Assembly (NCBI GenBank): GCA_016935155.1
Contig: JAFGRQ010000054.1
Coordinates: 1 to 34,922 of the forward strand
Direction: 5' to 3'
Source: Candidatus Woesearchaeota archaeon
GTDB lineage: Archaea; Nanobdellota; Nanobdellia; Woesearchaeales; UBA10107
DNA: 34,922 nucleotides
Part shown: in pieces, positions 9,707-19,617 of the stretch
How the letters are laid out: every line of letters begins with the position of its first letter
Position numbering within the stretch: position 1 is the stretch's first letter
Position numbers and translations under genes: made by a program
Notes under the pieces: model-generated
What the model was told of the DNA's origin: nothing
The model's input: only the letters and a program-made list of their open reading frames with translations
Databases searched by the model: none

Positions 9707-9870
9707 TTTGCTACCTTAATTATAACATATTTGTAGTTTCACAGATATTTAAATCTTTCGTTCTGTTACTACTTTATAATGATAAACTTAAACAGGCTCT
9801 TTATGGCTTGGGAAGGCGTTTAAATGCACACAGATACCTTTTTAAAGAATTAACCATGAACGAAATATAG

Positions 9871-11127
9871 ATGGCATCTAAACCAAGAATCATCTACATT
9901 CATCCAATTTTCATACCATATGGGGGTGCTGAAAAGGTTCTGATTGAGCTGTTTCAACGAACAAAGAAAGACTTTGAATGCCACATGTACACGTTGTTCT
10001 ATGCAGACTATTTAAAAAACGAAAAAAATCTGCATTATGCAAGCAAAACACCTCCCGCTCTTCACAAAATATTCGGCTACAAGGCAAATCCATTTAACGG
10101 AAAATACATAAAAAAACTGGGAGCTGTGCTGGCAAAGAATTACCGAGAAAATGACATAATCATGTTCACAAACTTCCCCGGAAGCCTGATTCTTCATGAA
10201 GCAATTAAAATAAATCCCGAAATAAAGAAAGGGAGAAACATTTTCTTCTCTTTTGAACCGGATAGAATCCTGCATTTTAATAAACTAAAGAAAACAAGAT
10301 ACCTGCCGGAAGATTTGAATACAATAAAATTCAAAGTGGCGACAAACTTTTTCTGGAATTGGAGAAAACTGGACAATTATGTAATAAACAATGAAACATC
10401 TGAAATTTTTACGCTGAGCGACTATGTAAGCAGGCAAACAATAGCTGTTTTTGATAAAACAAACGCAAAAACAAGAAAAGCCACGGAACTTTACGTTGAT
10501 TTGAGCAAATTCAAATTCAAGTCAAAGCAAGAGTCGAGAGAAAAATTAGAAAATCACTACAAGCTTGGTTTGAAAAAAGAAGACATCGTTGTTTTGTCCC
10601 AGGCAAGAGTCGAGAGAAGCAAAGGAATTCTTGAATTGGTTGAAGCTGTAAAGCAAATAAATAAAGAAAAATCATGTCCTAAAATAAAACTTTTGATTGG
10701 CGGAAAAGGAAATTTGTTCGAAATGGTAAAAAAGGAATCAGAAAAAGAGGGAAACATATTCATGCTCGGATTTATTCCAAATGATCTGCTTCATCATCTT
10801 TATGCCTCAGCAGATATTTTTGTTACACTTCCAAGAAAAGAAACAGGTGGTCCGTTGACAATTCTTGAAGGAATGTATGCAGAAGCAATTGTTATTGGAA
10901 CGGATGAAGCGGGACCTCCTGAATTAATTGAAAACGGCAAAACGGGATTCTTGGCAGATGCGAGAAACATAAAGGACATCGCCAAAAAAATAAAAACGGC
11001 ATACAATTTGAGAGAGAGCAACAATGAAAATTACAAGAACATCATCAGAAAGGCAAGAGAGAAAGTTGTTAAAATGTACACCTTTGAAAAATTCTACGAA
11101 CGATTAATCACAAATCTAACCCGATGA
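9871..11127 (+). CDS. Family 4 glycosyltransferase (ALG2-like)
   Basis: PYGGAEKVLIELFQR; C-terminal VVLSQARVERSKGILELVEAV...FMLGFIPNDLLHHLYASADIFVTLPRKETGGPLTILEGMYA. Confidence 0.9.
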   Translation: MASKPRIIYIHPIFIPYGGAEKVLIELFQRTKKDFECHMYTLFYADYLKNEKNLHYASKTPPALHKIFGYKANPFNGKYIKKLGAVLAKNYRENDIIMFTNFPGSLILHEAIKINPEIKKGRNIFFSFEPDRILHFNKLKKTRYLPEDLNTIKFKVATNFFWNWRKLDNYVINNETSEIFTLSDYVSRQTIAVFDKTNAKTRKATELYVDLSKFKFKSKQESREKLENHYKLGLKKEDIVVLSQARVERSKGILELVEAVKQINKEKSCPKIKLLIGGKGNLFEMVKKESEKEGNIFMLGFIPNDLLHHLYASADIFVTLPRKETGGPLTILEGMYAEAIVIGTDEAGPPELIENGKTGFLADARNIKDIAKKIKTAYNLRESNNENYKNIIRKAREKVVKMYTFEKFYERLITNLTR

Positions 11128-11188
11128 GTTTTCCGATTAGTTAGAAAGTTTAATAAAGCGCCTCCTGTTTGAAAATATAAGAGGAACC

Positions 11189-12640
11189 ATGACTAACAGA
11201 TTCGACAAAGTTGTATTCATCATACCTCCGTTTGAAGGGCAAAATCAAGACAACAGAGGCTTGCTTTTGGGAATTGGATATGTTTCACAGTATCTTCTCG
11301 ACAACGGAATTGCAAACAAAGTTATTGATTTAAGGCTCGGATATGATATCCCTGAATTAAAAAAACAACTGGCTGATTATGCTCCGGGATTGGTTGCATT
11401 TGTTGTTTTCACAAATGGCCATGGAAAGACGTACAAAATAGTGAACGCGATAAAAAGCAAAAAATACAAAATTTTACTTGGCGGATATCATGCTTCAACG
11501 ATAAAAACAAAAATCCTTGAAGAAACTCCCGCAGACTTTGCAATAAAAGTTGAGGGAGAAGATGCAATGCTTGAGTTGTGCAAAGGCGCACCATATGAAA
11601 GCATACTTAATTTGATGTGGAGAGACGGTAAAAAACTCGTTGAAAATCCTTTGAGACCCTATGTTACAGATCTAGATAGATTTAATTTTCCAAAATACGA
11701 AAGTTTTGAATTTGAAAAGTACGACCACGTCATGCCTGTCTGCTCATCAAGGGGGTGTCCTTTTTTTTGTACGTTCTGCACAACAGCCGTAACTGCTGGA
11801 AGACCATTCAGAACCAGAACTCCGGAAAATGTTTTGAAGGAAATAAAATACTGGTATGATAAGGGATTCAGAGATTTTGCTTTCGTTGATGATAATTTTA
11901 CTCTTATGAAGGACAGAGTCATTGAACTGTGCAAACTTATAGAAAAAAACAAACTGACGGGACTTGCAATGAGGTGCGCAGGAATTCGTGCGGATAGAGT
12001 GGACAGGGAAGTTCTTACATATATGAGGAAAGTTGGATTCACTCAGCTCGGACTTGGAGTTGAAGTTGGAAATGATAAGATGCTCAAAATAATCAAAAAA
12101 GGAGAAACAATGGCTGCAATAGAAAAGGCAATAAGAGAAATCTTGAGGCTTAAATTCGATCTGCAGCTTTATTTTGTGCTTGGAAATCAGTACGAAACAG
12201 CACAGGATATTGAGGATAGTTTCAAACTCGCACTGAAATATCCCATTTCAGACGTTCATTTCTACAATCCGCTTCCTTTTCCTGGCTCAGAACTTTTCGA
12301 CTGGGTGGCCAGCAACAACTATTTCATCGAAGAGTTCAACAATTACATAAATAACAATTGTAATTTTTCTGTTAAACCTGTCTTCGAAACTCCTGAATTG
12401 CCCGCAAAAGAAAGGGAGAGGCTCCTCAGAAAATCAAAAGTCATTGAAGACATCATACTAAGAAGATATATCGCAAGAAAAATGAAGCCAACATTCGGTT
12501 TATTCGCATCACCCCTTGCATTTATTGTCATGCTCAAGCCAGTTAAATGGATGATAAACACAACATTCAGACATCCCGTTGGAAAAGCGGCAATAAGGCT
12601 GTTCATGAAAGTTTTCAGAGTAGATGTTCATTATTTGTGA
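11189..12640 (+). CDS. B12-binding-domain radical SAM protein (second copy)
   Basis: GIGYVSQYLLDNGIANKVIDLRL; radical SAM motif SSRGCPFFCTFCTTA; hydrophobic C-terminal segment (FGLFASPLAFIVMLKPVKWMI). Confidence 0.88.
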   Translation: MTNRFDKVVFIIPPFEGQNQDNRGLLLGIGYVSQYLLDNGIANKVIDLRLGYDIPELKKQLADYAPGLVAFVVFTNGHGKTYKIVNAIKSKKYKILLGGYHASTIKTKILEETPADFAIKVEGEDAMLELCKGAPYESILNLMWRDGKKLVENPLRPYVTDLDRFNFPKYESFEFEKYDHVMPVCSSRGCPFFCTFCTTAVTAGRPFRTRTPENVLKEIKYWYDKGFRDFAFVDDNFTLMKDRVIELCKLIEKNKLTGLAMRCAGIRADRVDREVLTYMRKVGFTQLGLGVEVGNDKMLKIIKKGETMAAIEKAIREILRLKFDLQLYFVLGNQYETAQDIEDSFKLALKYPISDVHFYNPLPFPGSELFDWVASNNYFIEEFNNYINNNCNFSVKPVFETPELPAKERERLLRKSKVIEDIILRRYIARKMKPTFGLFASPLAFIVMLKPVKWMINTTFRHPVGKAAIRLFMKVFRVDVHYL

Positions 12641-12647
12641 TTAGAAT

Positions 12648-13763
12648 TTATCTCTTAAGAGATTTTATTGTATCAACAATTTTTTTGATTTGTTCTTCTG
12701 TTAAAGAACTGCTTGAAGGCAAGTAAAGCCCTTCTTCAAATAATTTTTCAGAAACAGGATACTTTCCGGTTACATCAGGAAATCTCTCATCCTTGGCAAA
12801 ATAAACCGGCTGTTTGTGCATTGGATAGAAAAATGATCTTGTTTCTACTCCTTTTTCCATAAGTGCCTTCATCAATTCGTCTTTGCTCATTCCAAACTTA
12901 TTTTTGTCAACTAAAATCCCGTACATCCAGTAAACGTTTTTTGCCCATTCTTTTTGAGGCTGTGATGATATGCCTGGGACATCTTTAAGCAAAGATGTGT
13001 AAAGTTTTGCATTTTGAATTCTTTTGTTGATTAAGTAATCGGCCCTTTCAACCTGAGCTAAACCAATTGCTGCCTGCATATTAGTAAGCCTATAATTGAA
13101 ACCGAGCTCTGTGTGAATAAACCGTGGAATTCCAAATGCATGATTTCTCAAGAGCTTTGCTTTTTCTGCAATCTTGTCGTCATTTGTAACGACCATTCCA
13201 CCTTCTCCTGTTGTAATTATTTTGTTTGCAAAAAAACTGAAGCAGGCAACATCGCTTAATCCGCCCGTTCTCTTTCCCTTGTATTCTGCTCCGTGAGATT
13301 CGGCCGCATCTTCTATCACAAACAAATTGTGCTTTTTTGCGATTTTATTTATTTCATCCATATCAACGGGATGTCCGTAAGTATGCATAACCATTATGGC
13401 TTTTGTTCTTGGAGTTATTTTTTCTTCAATCTTGGAGATGTCCATGTTCCAAGTTTCTTTTTCTGAATCAACAAGAACTGGTTTTGCGCCCGCATAAATA
13501 ACTGCATTTGCAGTCGCAATCATTGTGAATGTTGGCATTATTACTTCGTCCCCTTCTTTAATTCCCAGTGCCTCAACTGCCAAATGAATCGCTGTCGTTC
13601 CATTAGAACATGCAACAGCGTGTTTTACTCCGCAGAATTTTGCAAAAGCATTTTCAAAATCAACAATATACTTTCCGCTTGAAGAAATCCATCCCGTTTT
13701 TATGCAGTCTGTAACATACATTAGTTCATTTCCTTCAAGTGTTGGCTCGCAGACAGGTATCAT
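12648..13763 (-). CDS. DegT/DnrJ/EryC1/StrS aminotransferase, GDP-perosamine synthase-like
   Basis: IPVCEPTLEGNELMYVTDCIKTGWISSSGKYI...IEDAAESHGAEYKGKRTGGLSDVACFSFFANKIITTGEGGMVVTND; partnered with a gmd-like gene. Confidence 0.88.
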   Translation of the reverse strand: MIPVCEPTLEGNELMYVTDCIKTGWISSSGKYIVDFENAFAKFCGVKHAVACSNGTTAIHLAVEALGIKEGDEVIMPTFTMIATANAVIYAGAKPVLVDSEKETWNMDISKIEEKITPRTKAIMVMHTYGHPVDMDEINKIAKKHNLFVIEDAAESHGAEYKGKRTGGLSDVACFSFFANKIITTGEGGMVVTNDDKIAEKAKLLRNHAFGIPRFIHTELGFNYRLTNMQAAIGLAQVERADYLINKRIQNAKLYTSLLKDVPGISSQPQKEWAKNVYWMYGILVDKNKFGMSKDELMKALMEKGVETRSFFYPMHKQPVYFAKDERFPDVTGKYPVSEKLFEEGLYLPSSSSLTEEQIKKIVDTIKSLKR

Positions 13764-14167
13764 TTTTTAAAGTACACTTTCTCTGCTTCCTTTCCAGGAT
13801 AAGGTCCTGGTTTTGTTTCGAGCATTTTTGTTTTTTCCAAGAGTTTTATTCCATGTCCGCTCATAATCAAAACAGCATCTCCGGTTTTTACTATTTGCTC
13901 AGCAACTTTCTTTCCATCATCATTGTAAAATTCAACAAGTATTTTTCCTTCAATTACATAAAAAAATTCCTGAACTACGATGTTGTTTATGTTTTCAATA
14001 TCTTTGTGGGTGTGAGGCTCAATGTAAGTTTCTCCCCTGTTGTGAAAACCAACCTGTAATGCATAAGACGGTTCTGAAACGAAGGCAAGTTCTTTGTCGC
14101 TGAAATCCTTAGGAAGGTAAATTCCTACTAACTTTCCATCTCCGTATATTTTTTGCAGCCCGCTCAT
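13760..14167 (-). CDS. Cupin-fold protein in the GDP-deoxysugar operon
   Basis: Cupin-like ETYIEPHTH...FFYVIEGKILVEFYNDDG...GDAVLIMSGHGIKLLE; 4-bp overlaps with both neighbours. Confidence 0.75.
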   Translation of the reverse strand: MSGLQKIYGDGKLVGIYLPKDFSDKELAFVSEPSYALQVGFHNRGETYIEPHTHKDIENINNIVVQEFFYVIEGKILVEFYNDDGKKVAEQIVKTGDAVLIMSGHGIKLLEKTKMLETKPGPYPGKEAEKVYFKK

Positions 14168-15204
14168 CTGTCAATCTCCGATTTCTGAACTGCATCTTCC
14201 CATCCCATTGCATTAGGAGCATCCCAATGTTCTGGTCTTTCATTCCATCTTTCCAAATCTGTTTTTACCATTTCAGAAACTAAATCTGAAAACTTAGTTT
14301 TGGGCTTCCATCCCAATTTTTTGAAAGCTTTTGCAGGATTTCCAAGCAACAAATTTACTTCTGAAGGTCTCATGAATTTTGGATCTGTTTTAACGTAATC
14401 TTTGTAATTCAATCCGAGTGTTTTGAAAGTTAGTTCGACAAATTCTTTTACTGTGTGAGTTTCTCCTGTTGCAATAACAAAATCATCTGGTTTGTCCTGC
14501 TGCAGCATTAGCCACATCGCTTCAACATAATCTCTTGCATGCCCCCAGTCTCTCATTGCATCAAGATTTCCAAGCATTAATTCTGTTTGCTCTCCGACTT
14601 TTATTCTTGCAGCTGCATTTGTTATTTTTCTCGTTACGAATTCCAGTCCTCTGTAAGGAGATTCATGATTGAATAAAATTCCTGCGCATGCAAACAATCC
14701 GTAAGCTTCTCTGTAATTCTTAACAACATGGTGAGCAAAAACTTTTGCAGCGGCATAAGGACTTCTTGGATTCAAAGGAGTATCTTCATCCTGGGGTATG
14801 TTTTTTCCAACATCTCCAAACATTTCGCTTGAAGACGCCTGGTAGAATTTTGTTTTTGGACTTAGTATCCTTATTGCATCAAGAAGTTTCAAAGTTCCCA
14901 TCGCATCAACTTCTGTGCTTGTTAATGGATGGTCAAATGAACCGCCTACAAAACTTTGAGCCGCTAAATTGTAAACCTCATCAAATTTAAACTTGCTGAA
15001 CAGCTCAACCATTGAACTTTGGTCAGTCATGTCTAAAGAAACAAGAGTTATTTTGTCCAGAAGTTTTAATGATTTTAAGCGCCAAAAATTCGGGGTGCTG
15101 ATTCTTCTGAAAGTACCATAAACTTTGTAACCTTTCTCCAAGAGAAGCTTTGCCAGATATGCCCCGTCCTGACCCGTAACCCCCGTTATAAGCGCTCTTT
15201 TCAT
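14164..15204 (-). CDS. gmd: GDP-mannose 4,6-dehydratase
   Basis: MKRALITGVTGQDGAYLAKLLLEKGYKVYGTFRR; YQASSSEMFGDV...PRSPYAAAKVFAHHVVKNYREAYGLFACAGILFNHESP; RDWGHARDYVEAMWLMLQQ. Confidence 0.93.
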   Translation of the reverse strand: MKRALITGVTGQDGAYLAKLLLEKGYKVYGTFRRISTPNFWRLKSLKLLDKITLVSLDMTDQSSMVELFSKFKFDEVYNLAAQSFVGGSFDHPLTSTEVDAMGTLKLLDAIRILSPKTKFYQASSSEMFGDVGKNIPQDEDTPLNPRSPYAAAKVFAHHVVKNYREAYGLFACAGILFNHESPYRGLEFVTRKITNAAARIKVGEQTELMLGNLDAMRDWGHARDYVEAMWLMLQQDKPDDFVIATGETHTVKEFVELTFKTLGLNYKDYVKTDPKFMRPSEVNLLLGNPAKAFKKLGWKPKTKFSDLVSEMVKTDLERWNERPEHWDAPNAMGWEDAVQKSEIDR

Positions 15205-15226
15205 AGATTCTAAACCTCTGACTTTA

Positions 15227-15235
15227 TTTATAAAT
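15227..15235 (-). promoter_or_regulatory. TATA box of the gmd/cupin/per operon, implying a leaderless transcript
   Basis: TTTATAAAT centred about 26 bp upstream of the ATG at 15204. Confidence 0.5.
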
Positions 15236-15285
15236 GTTTCTCAGACTTTTTCTGAATGAATAATCTATATTTCTCAACAGATTAG

Positions 15286-15293
15286 TTTATATA
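15286..15293 (+). promoter_or_regulatory. TATA box upstream of the GT4 gene at 15316, implying a leaderless or near-leaderless transcript
   Basis: TTTATATA centred about 26 bp upstream of the ATG at 15316. Confidence 0.45.
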
Positions 15294-15315
15294 GTCTCGA
15301 GAGGGATAAATTTTT

Positions 15316-16395
15316 ATGAAATCGCCCAGGATTAATGTGCTTCTTCCTTGGACGCACAACTGCGGGATAATGATTTACTGGTTAAGAATAGACAAAGAAC
15401 TCAAGAAATACCAAAAAACAAACATAATCAAAAATACTAGCACTGCTTCGATGAATCCGTTTTACTTTATTAGTCTGGCAAACAAGGCAAAGAAGTGCGA
15501 TTTGCTTCACATACAGCACAATTACAATGTTTTCGGAAGTTTTTTGGGAAAATTCAACAGCACATTTGCATGGTTATTTTATTTTCTGCTTAAATTTCCA
15601 AAAGGACCAAAAGTTATAACAACCCTGCATGATATTGTTGAGCCAAAACATCTTTCTTTGCTAAAAAAAATATATTTAAAGTTTATGAATTTCCCGGTAA
15701 ACAGATTCAGCGATAAAATCATCGTTCATGAAGCAAACAGCGAGAACACGCTGATAAGGCAAGGGTTTGATAAAAATAAAATAGTCAGAATTCCTCACGG
15801 CATTACTGATGTTGAGCATTTGCTTTCAAAAACAGAAGCAAGGAAGAGGTTTAATATTCCGAACAAAAAAACGATAATGCTTTACGGCTGGGTCAAAAAA
15901 ATAAAGCAGTATGAAAAAGTTATTGATTCTCTAGAATATCTTGACGATGTGCAAGTTATGATTCTTGGAAATCCATTGGATGAAGAATATTACGAATTTC
16001 TGTTAAATTATGTAAAAGAAAAAAATGTTGAGGACAAAGTTATATTCAGACAGAATGTAAACACAGACGCAATTTTCCAATGGCTTAGATGTGCTGATAT
16101 TGTTGTTCTCCCATATTCAAGAATAACTGCGTCAGGAGCACTAAGCGACTCAATTTCAGCTCATCTTCCCATAATAACTTCAAAAATACCTGAATTTGCG
16201 CAGTACGAAAAGGAATGGCATGTTGTAAAGACTGCAGATGTTGATTCACCAAAGAAACTTGCGGACACAATAAAAAACGTTCTTAAAAATCCTCATCAAT
16301 TAGATAAACATCTTATTAAGTTCATAAAACACAATAACAGGGACGTAATCGCGAGAAGAACTAAAAAACTTTACGAAGAGGTGCTTAATGAGTGA
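15316..16395 (+). CDS. Family 4 glycosyltransferase
   Basis: CDLLHIQHNYN...VITTLHDIVEPKHLS...FRQNVNTDAIFQWLRCADIVVLPYSRITASGALSDSISAHLPIITSKIPEFAQYE. Confidence 0.85.
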   Translation: MKSPRINVLLPWTHNCGIMIYWLRIDKELKKYQKTNIIKNTSTASMNPFYFISLANKAKKCDLLHIQHNYNVFGSFLGKFNSTFAWLFYFLLKFPKGPKVITTLHDIVEPKHLSLLKKIYLKFMNFPVNRFSDKIIVHEANSENTLIRQGFDKNKIVRIPHGITDVEHLLSKTEARKRFNIPNKKTIMLYGWVKKIKQYEKVIDSLEYLDDVQVMILGNPLDEEYYEFLLNYVKEKNVEDKVIFRQNVNTDAIFQWLRCADIVVLPYSRITASGALSDSISAHLPIITSKIPEFAQYEKEWHVVKTADVDSPKKLADTIKNVLKNPHQLDKHLIKFIKHNNRDVIARRTKKLYEEVLNE

Positions 16396-17119
16396 GTCTA
16401 TCAGATATATTTTGAAAAAAACTCTTCAAGCGGTCAAAAGAAAGGGATTTGTCTATGCAATAACTGCGGCGCGAAACAGAATCTACCGAATGATTGCTCC
16501 GTCTTTTATTTTCTTGAGAAAAGGAAGAAAATTTGAATTTGAAAACGAAAAACTTTATTACAATTTAAGCAAGTACGGCATGTGCTGGAATTCTGAACGA
16601 ACCATCGAGATGCCAATCATAATCAAAATTCTTGACAAAATGAATGCAAAACACAGAAACATGCTTGAAATAGGAAATGTTCTCAACAATTATAAAAAAT
16701 ATGGACAAATAGTGGTCGATAAATTTGAAAAAAATAAAGGGGTCATAAACGAAGACATATTGAACTACAAAACAAAAAAGAAATTTGATATAATGGTAAG
16801 CGTTTCTACGCTAGAACACGTTGGATGGGACGAAACCCCATCTAAACCAGAAAATATTCTTCTTGCAGTCAAAAACATAAAGCAAAACATTCTCAAGAAA
16901 GGAGGAATTCTTCTTTTCACAATTCCTATCGGATATAATCCATATATCGATTCTCTTATTGCGAAAAACAAAATAAAACTTGAAAAAGAATGGTACTTCA
17001 AGAAAATTTCCTTGAGCAATAAGTGGAAAGAAACAACAAAAAAATATGCATTTTCAAGAGAATACAACTACCCATATGAATGCGCCAATGCGCTGTTCAT
17101 TGGAATCATGAGGAACTAA
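16388..17119 (+). CDS. SAM-dependent methyltransferase-like protein
   Basis: NMLEIGNVLNNY...KKFDIMVSVSTLEHVGWDE...ILKKGGILLFTIPIGYNP; 8-bp overlap with the upstream gene. Confidence 0.65.
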   Translation: MSESIRYILKKTLQAVKRKGFVYAITAARNRIYRMIAPSFIFLRKGRKFEFENEKLYYNLSKYGMCWNSERTIEMPIIIKILDKMNAKHRNMLEIGNVLNNYKKYGQIVVDKFEKNKGVINEDILNYKTKKKFDIMVSVSTLEHVGWDETPSKPENILLAVKNIKQNILKKGGILLFTIPIGYNPYIDSLIAKNKIKLEKEWYFKKISLSNKWKETTKKYAFSREYNYPYECANALFIGIMRN

Positions 17120-17854
17120 ATGAGCATCGTTTCTATGTTCTCAAAAATCATTCCGGAAGGAAAGCTCAAGGATATTTTGAGAATTCCTGTGTACAGAACA
17201 ATGATTTTTTTCAAATTTTCCAAAAAAGAAACAACAATCATGGATGAAAAAGTTAAATTCTGTTCATTTCCTTGGTCAAAGCCAAGCATAGACAAAAAAG
17301 AAATTGCGGGTTATTTTGAAAACTATTTTCCTAGAAAAGGCGACATCATTGTTGATGCTGGCGCTTATGTCGGTCATTTTGCAATAATTGCTGCAAAATT
17401 AGTCGGTGATTCAGGAAAAGTTATTGTTTTTGAACCGGACCCGTTCAATAAAATAGAACTCAAGAAAAACATCAAAGCAAACGGAATAAAAAACATCGTT
17501 TTGATTGAGAAAGGACTTAGCAACAAGGAAGGAAAATTCAACTGGAACATTGGTGGGGTGGAATCTCAGATTGGAAAAGGATTTTTTGAAATTAAAACAA
17601 CAACTCTTGATAAGGCTTTGAAAAACAACAAAAGAATAGATTTAATCAAAATGGATATTGAAGGTGCGGAAATAGATGCACTTGAAGGAGCGAACAGCAC
17701 ACTAAATAAAACAAAACATTGTGCAATTGCTTCATATCATATCGTAAACGGCAAAAAAACATGTTTTGAAGTTGAAAAAATATTGAAAAGACGCAAATTT
17801 CATGTAAAAACAAAAATGGCAGGGCAGTTATTAACATTTGGAGATAGGAAATGA
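17120..17854 (+). CDS. FkbM family methyltransferase
   Basis: GDIIVDAGAYVGHFAIIAAKLVGDSGKVIVFEPDPFNKIELKKNIKANGIKNIVLIEKGLSNKEG...TTLDKAL...IDLIKMDIEGAEIDALEGA. Confidence 0.9.
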   Translation: MSIVSMFSKIIPEGKLKDILRIPVYRTMIFFKFSKKETTIMDEKVKFCSFPWSKPSIDKKEIAGYFENYFPRKGDIIVDAGAYVGHFAIIAAKLVGDSGKVIVFEPDPFNKIELKKNIKANGIKNIVLIEKGLSNKEGKFNWNIGGVESQIGKGFFEIKTTTLDKALKNNKRIDLIKMDIEGAEIDALEGANSTLNKTKHCAIASYHIVNGKKTCFEVEKILKRRKFHVKTKMAGQLLTFGDRK

Positions 17855-18882
17855 CTAAAATGACAAAGAAACAAGCTGAAGTATCAAAAAACAATGTTCA
17901 AGGCATTTCGTTCTTCATAAAGCCACATCCAATTCATGAAGCATGGATGAAAAGCGTGAGTTCCAGGAAAACACTTCCTTACGTTCCAAAATTTTTGTTA
18001 TGGACGAAAAAATTTCCTATTGCCTCGCAATTGATATCGCTTGTTTCAGGAATTTTTAATGCTCCTTTTGCTGGGGTTTTCGTTGTTGAAGGCGTTGGAA
18101 CTGTTCCCTTTGTTTTTTTCAGACCAGGAAAGGTTGTTTGCATAAATTCGGATACTTTTTTCTATAATCTAGAGCACAGTTCGTGGCTTGTCAGAACTTA
18201 CTCTAAACTTCTTCTTAAGAGAATTGATGGATTTATTTCAACATCAAGCATGATGCAAATACAGCAGGCAAAATACGCAAATAAACCTTCGCAGGTCGTT
18301 TATCCTTTCATGGAAAAGCAAAAGCTATTTAAGATGCATCCCAAGTTTGAAAACAACAATATATGCAATATTGCGGGGATGCGTTACACGAAAGGAACCG
18401 ACATTTTAGTTGATGTTTTCAAAAAATACAAACAAATTCATAAAAATGCACAGCTATTCTCTCTTGGATGGGAAGGAGGAGACATCAAAACAGACTGGAA
18501 GAATAAAGTTGAAGAGGCAGGAGGAATCGCACCAGGATTTGTTCCATCTGAAGAATATTACAAAGAATCAAGCATCTATATAAATCCTGCAAGACACGAA
18601 CCATTTGGGGTAAATGTGATTGAAGCAATGGCTGCTGGAATTCCGCCTTTGGTTTCTGAGCACTGCGGTTCATCAGATGTTGTAAAAAAAGTTAGCAAGG
18701 AATTGATTATTCCGTTGAAGAGCGATGAAATTGTCAAAAAAATAGTTTGGCTCAAGTCAAACAAAGAAAGATACCTCAAATTAAGCAAGAGATGCAAGAT
18801 TGAAGCAAAAAAACTTTCAAAAAAAGAAAGTGTAAAAGATTTTAAGATTAAGTTCGCAAATGTTTTGGGGATGATGAAATGA
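17851..18882 (+). CDS. Family 4 glycosyltransferase
   Basis: C-terminal YYKESSIYINPARHEPFGVNVIEAMAAGIPPLVSEHCGSSDVV; ATGA overlap with the upstream gene. Confidence 0.87.
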   Translation: MTKMTKKQAEVSKNNVQGISFFIKPHPIHEAWMKSVSSRKTLPYVPKFLLWTKKFPIASQLISLVSGIFNAPFAGVFVVEGVGTVPFVFFRPGKVVCINSDTFFYNLEHSSWLVRTYSKLLLKRIDGFISTSSMMQIQQAKYANKPSQVVYPFMEKQKLFKMHPKFENNNICNIAGMRYTKGTDILVDVFKKYKQIHKNAQLFSLGWEGGDIKTDWKNKVEEAGGIAPGFVPSEEYYKESSIYINPARHEPFGVNVIEAMAAGIPPLVSEHCGSSDVVKKVSKELIIPLKSDEIVKKIVWLKSNKERYLKLSKRCKIEAKKLSKKESVKDFKIKFANVLGMMK

Positions 18883-19616
18883 ATCTGATTGACAAAATAA
18901 AGTTTGTAATAATTACAAAGATGTACATTGGAAAAACAAAAATTTCTTCTTTGAAAGGAAAGCTTACTAAAAAACTCATAAGCGGATGGAAAAACAAAAG
19001 TGTTGCCGAAAAAACATTGAAAGTTTGCGAATTTGATATGGAGCAGATTAAGAAAGGAAATGCAAACTACAACATAAAAACAAATATTGCATTCATAAAA
19101 GCAACAGGACTTAAAAAATTAAGTCTTCTTGACGTTGGGTGCGGAACCGGAAGATACGCGAAGATTTTTGAGATGCTACTTCCCAGCTACGAAATAGATT
19201 ATACAGGAATTGATTATTCGAAAGAACACATTAAAATTGCCAAGAAAACGTACAAAGTTGGAAATGCTAAATTCAGAGTTGCAAATCAAGAATCTCTTCC
19301 ATTCAAGAATAAATCCTTTGATGTTGCCACTTCATTTAGTGTTCTTCCTTATGCTCCACATTATGAAAAAGCAATTGCAGAACTTAGAAGAGTTGCCAGA
19401 AAATATGTTTTGATAACAAGCATTTCGGTTACAAAAGGAGAGGAGCAGATTCTAAAACAGCAGGCATATGGCGCAGAATGGTCTTGCACATTATTCAGTG
19501 AAAAAAAATTAAAAGAAGTCATTAAAAAAAACAAGCTCAAAATAATCAAAGATGTTACTCTAAAAGATGGCGGAGAAAGAATTGAAAAAAGCTATATGCT
19601 GAAAGTGATGAAATAA
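18879..19616 (+). CDS. Class I SAM-dependent methyltransferase (Methyltransf_11-like)
   Basis: LSLLDVGCGTGRYAKIFEMLLPSYEIDYTGIDYSKEHIKIAKK...ESLPFKNKSFDVATSFSVLPYAPHYEKAIAELRRVARKYVLI. Confidence 0.9.
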   Translation: MNLIDKIKFVIITKMYIGKTKISSLKGKLTKKLISGWKNKSVAEKTLKVCEFDMEQIKKGNANYNIKTNIAFIKATGLKKLSLLDVGCGTGRYAKIFEMLLPSYEIDYTGIDYSKEHIKIAKKTYKVGNAKFRVANQESLPFKNKSFDVATSFSVLPYAPHYEKAIAELRRVARKYVLITSISVTKGEEQILKQQAYGAEWSCTLFSEKKLKEVIKKNKLKIIKDVTLKDGGERIEKSYMLKVMK

Positions 19617-19617
19617 A

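Noticed and set aside
9688-9870. Plus-strand ORF of 60 aa upstream of the GT4 gene
   Set aside because: Spans the divergent promoter region and overlaps the start of the minus-strand gene; only its last codons (mini-ORF) kept as a weak observation.
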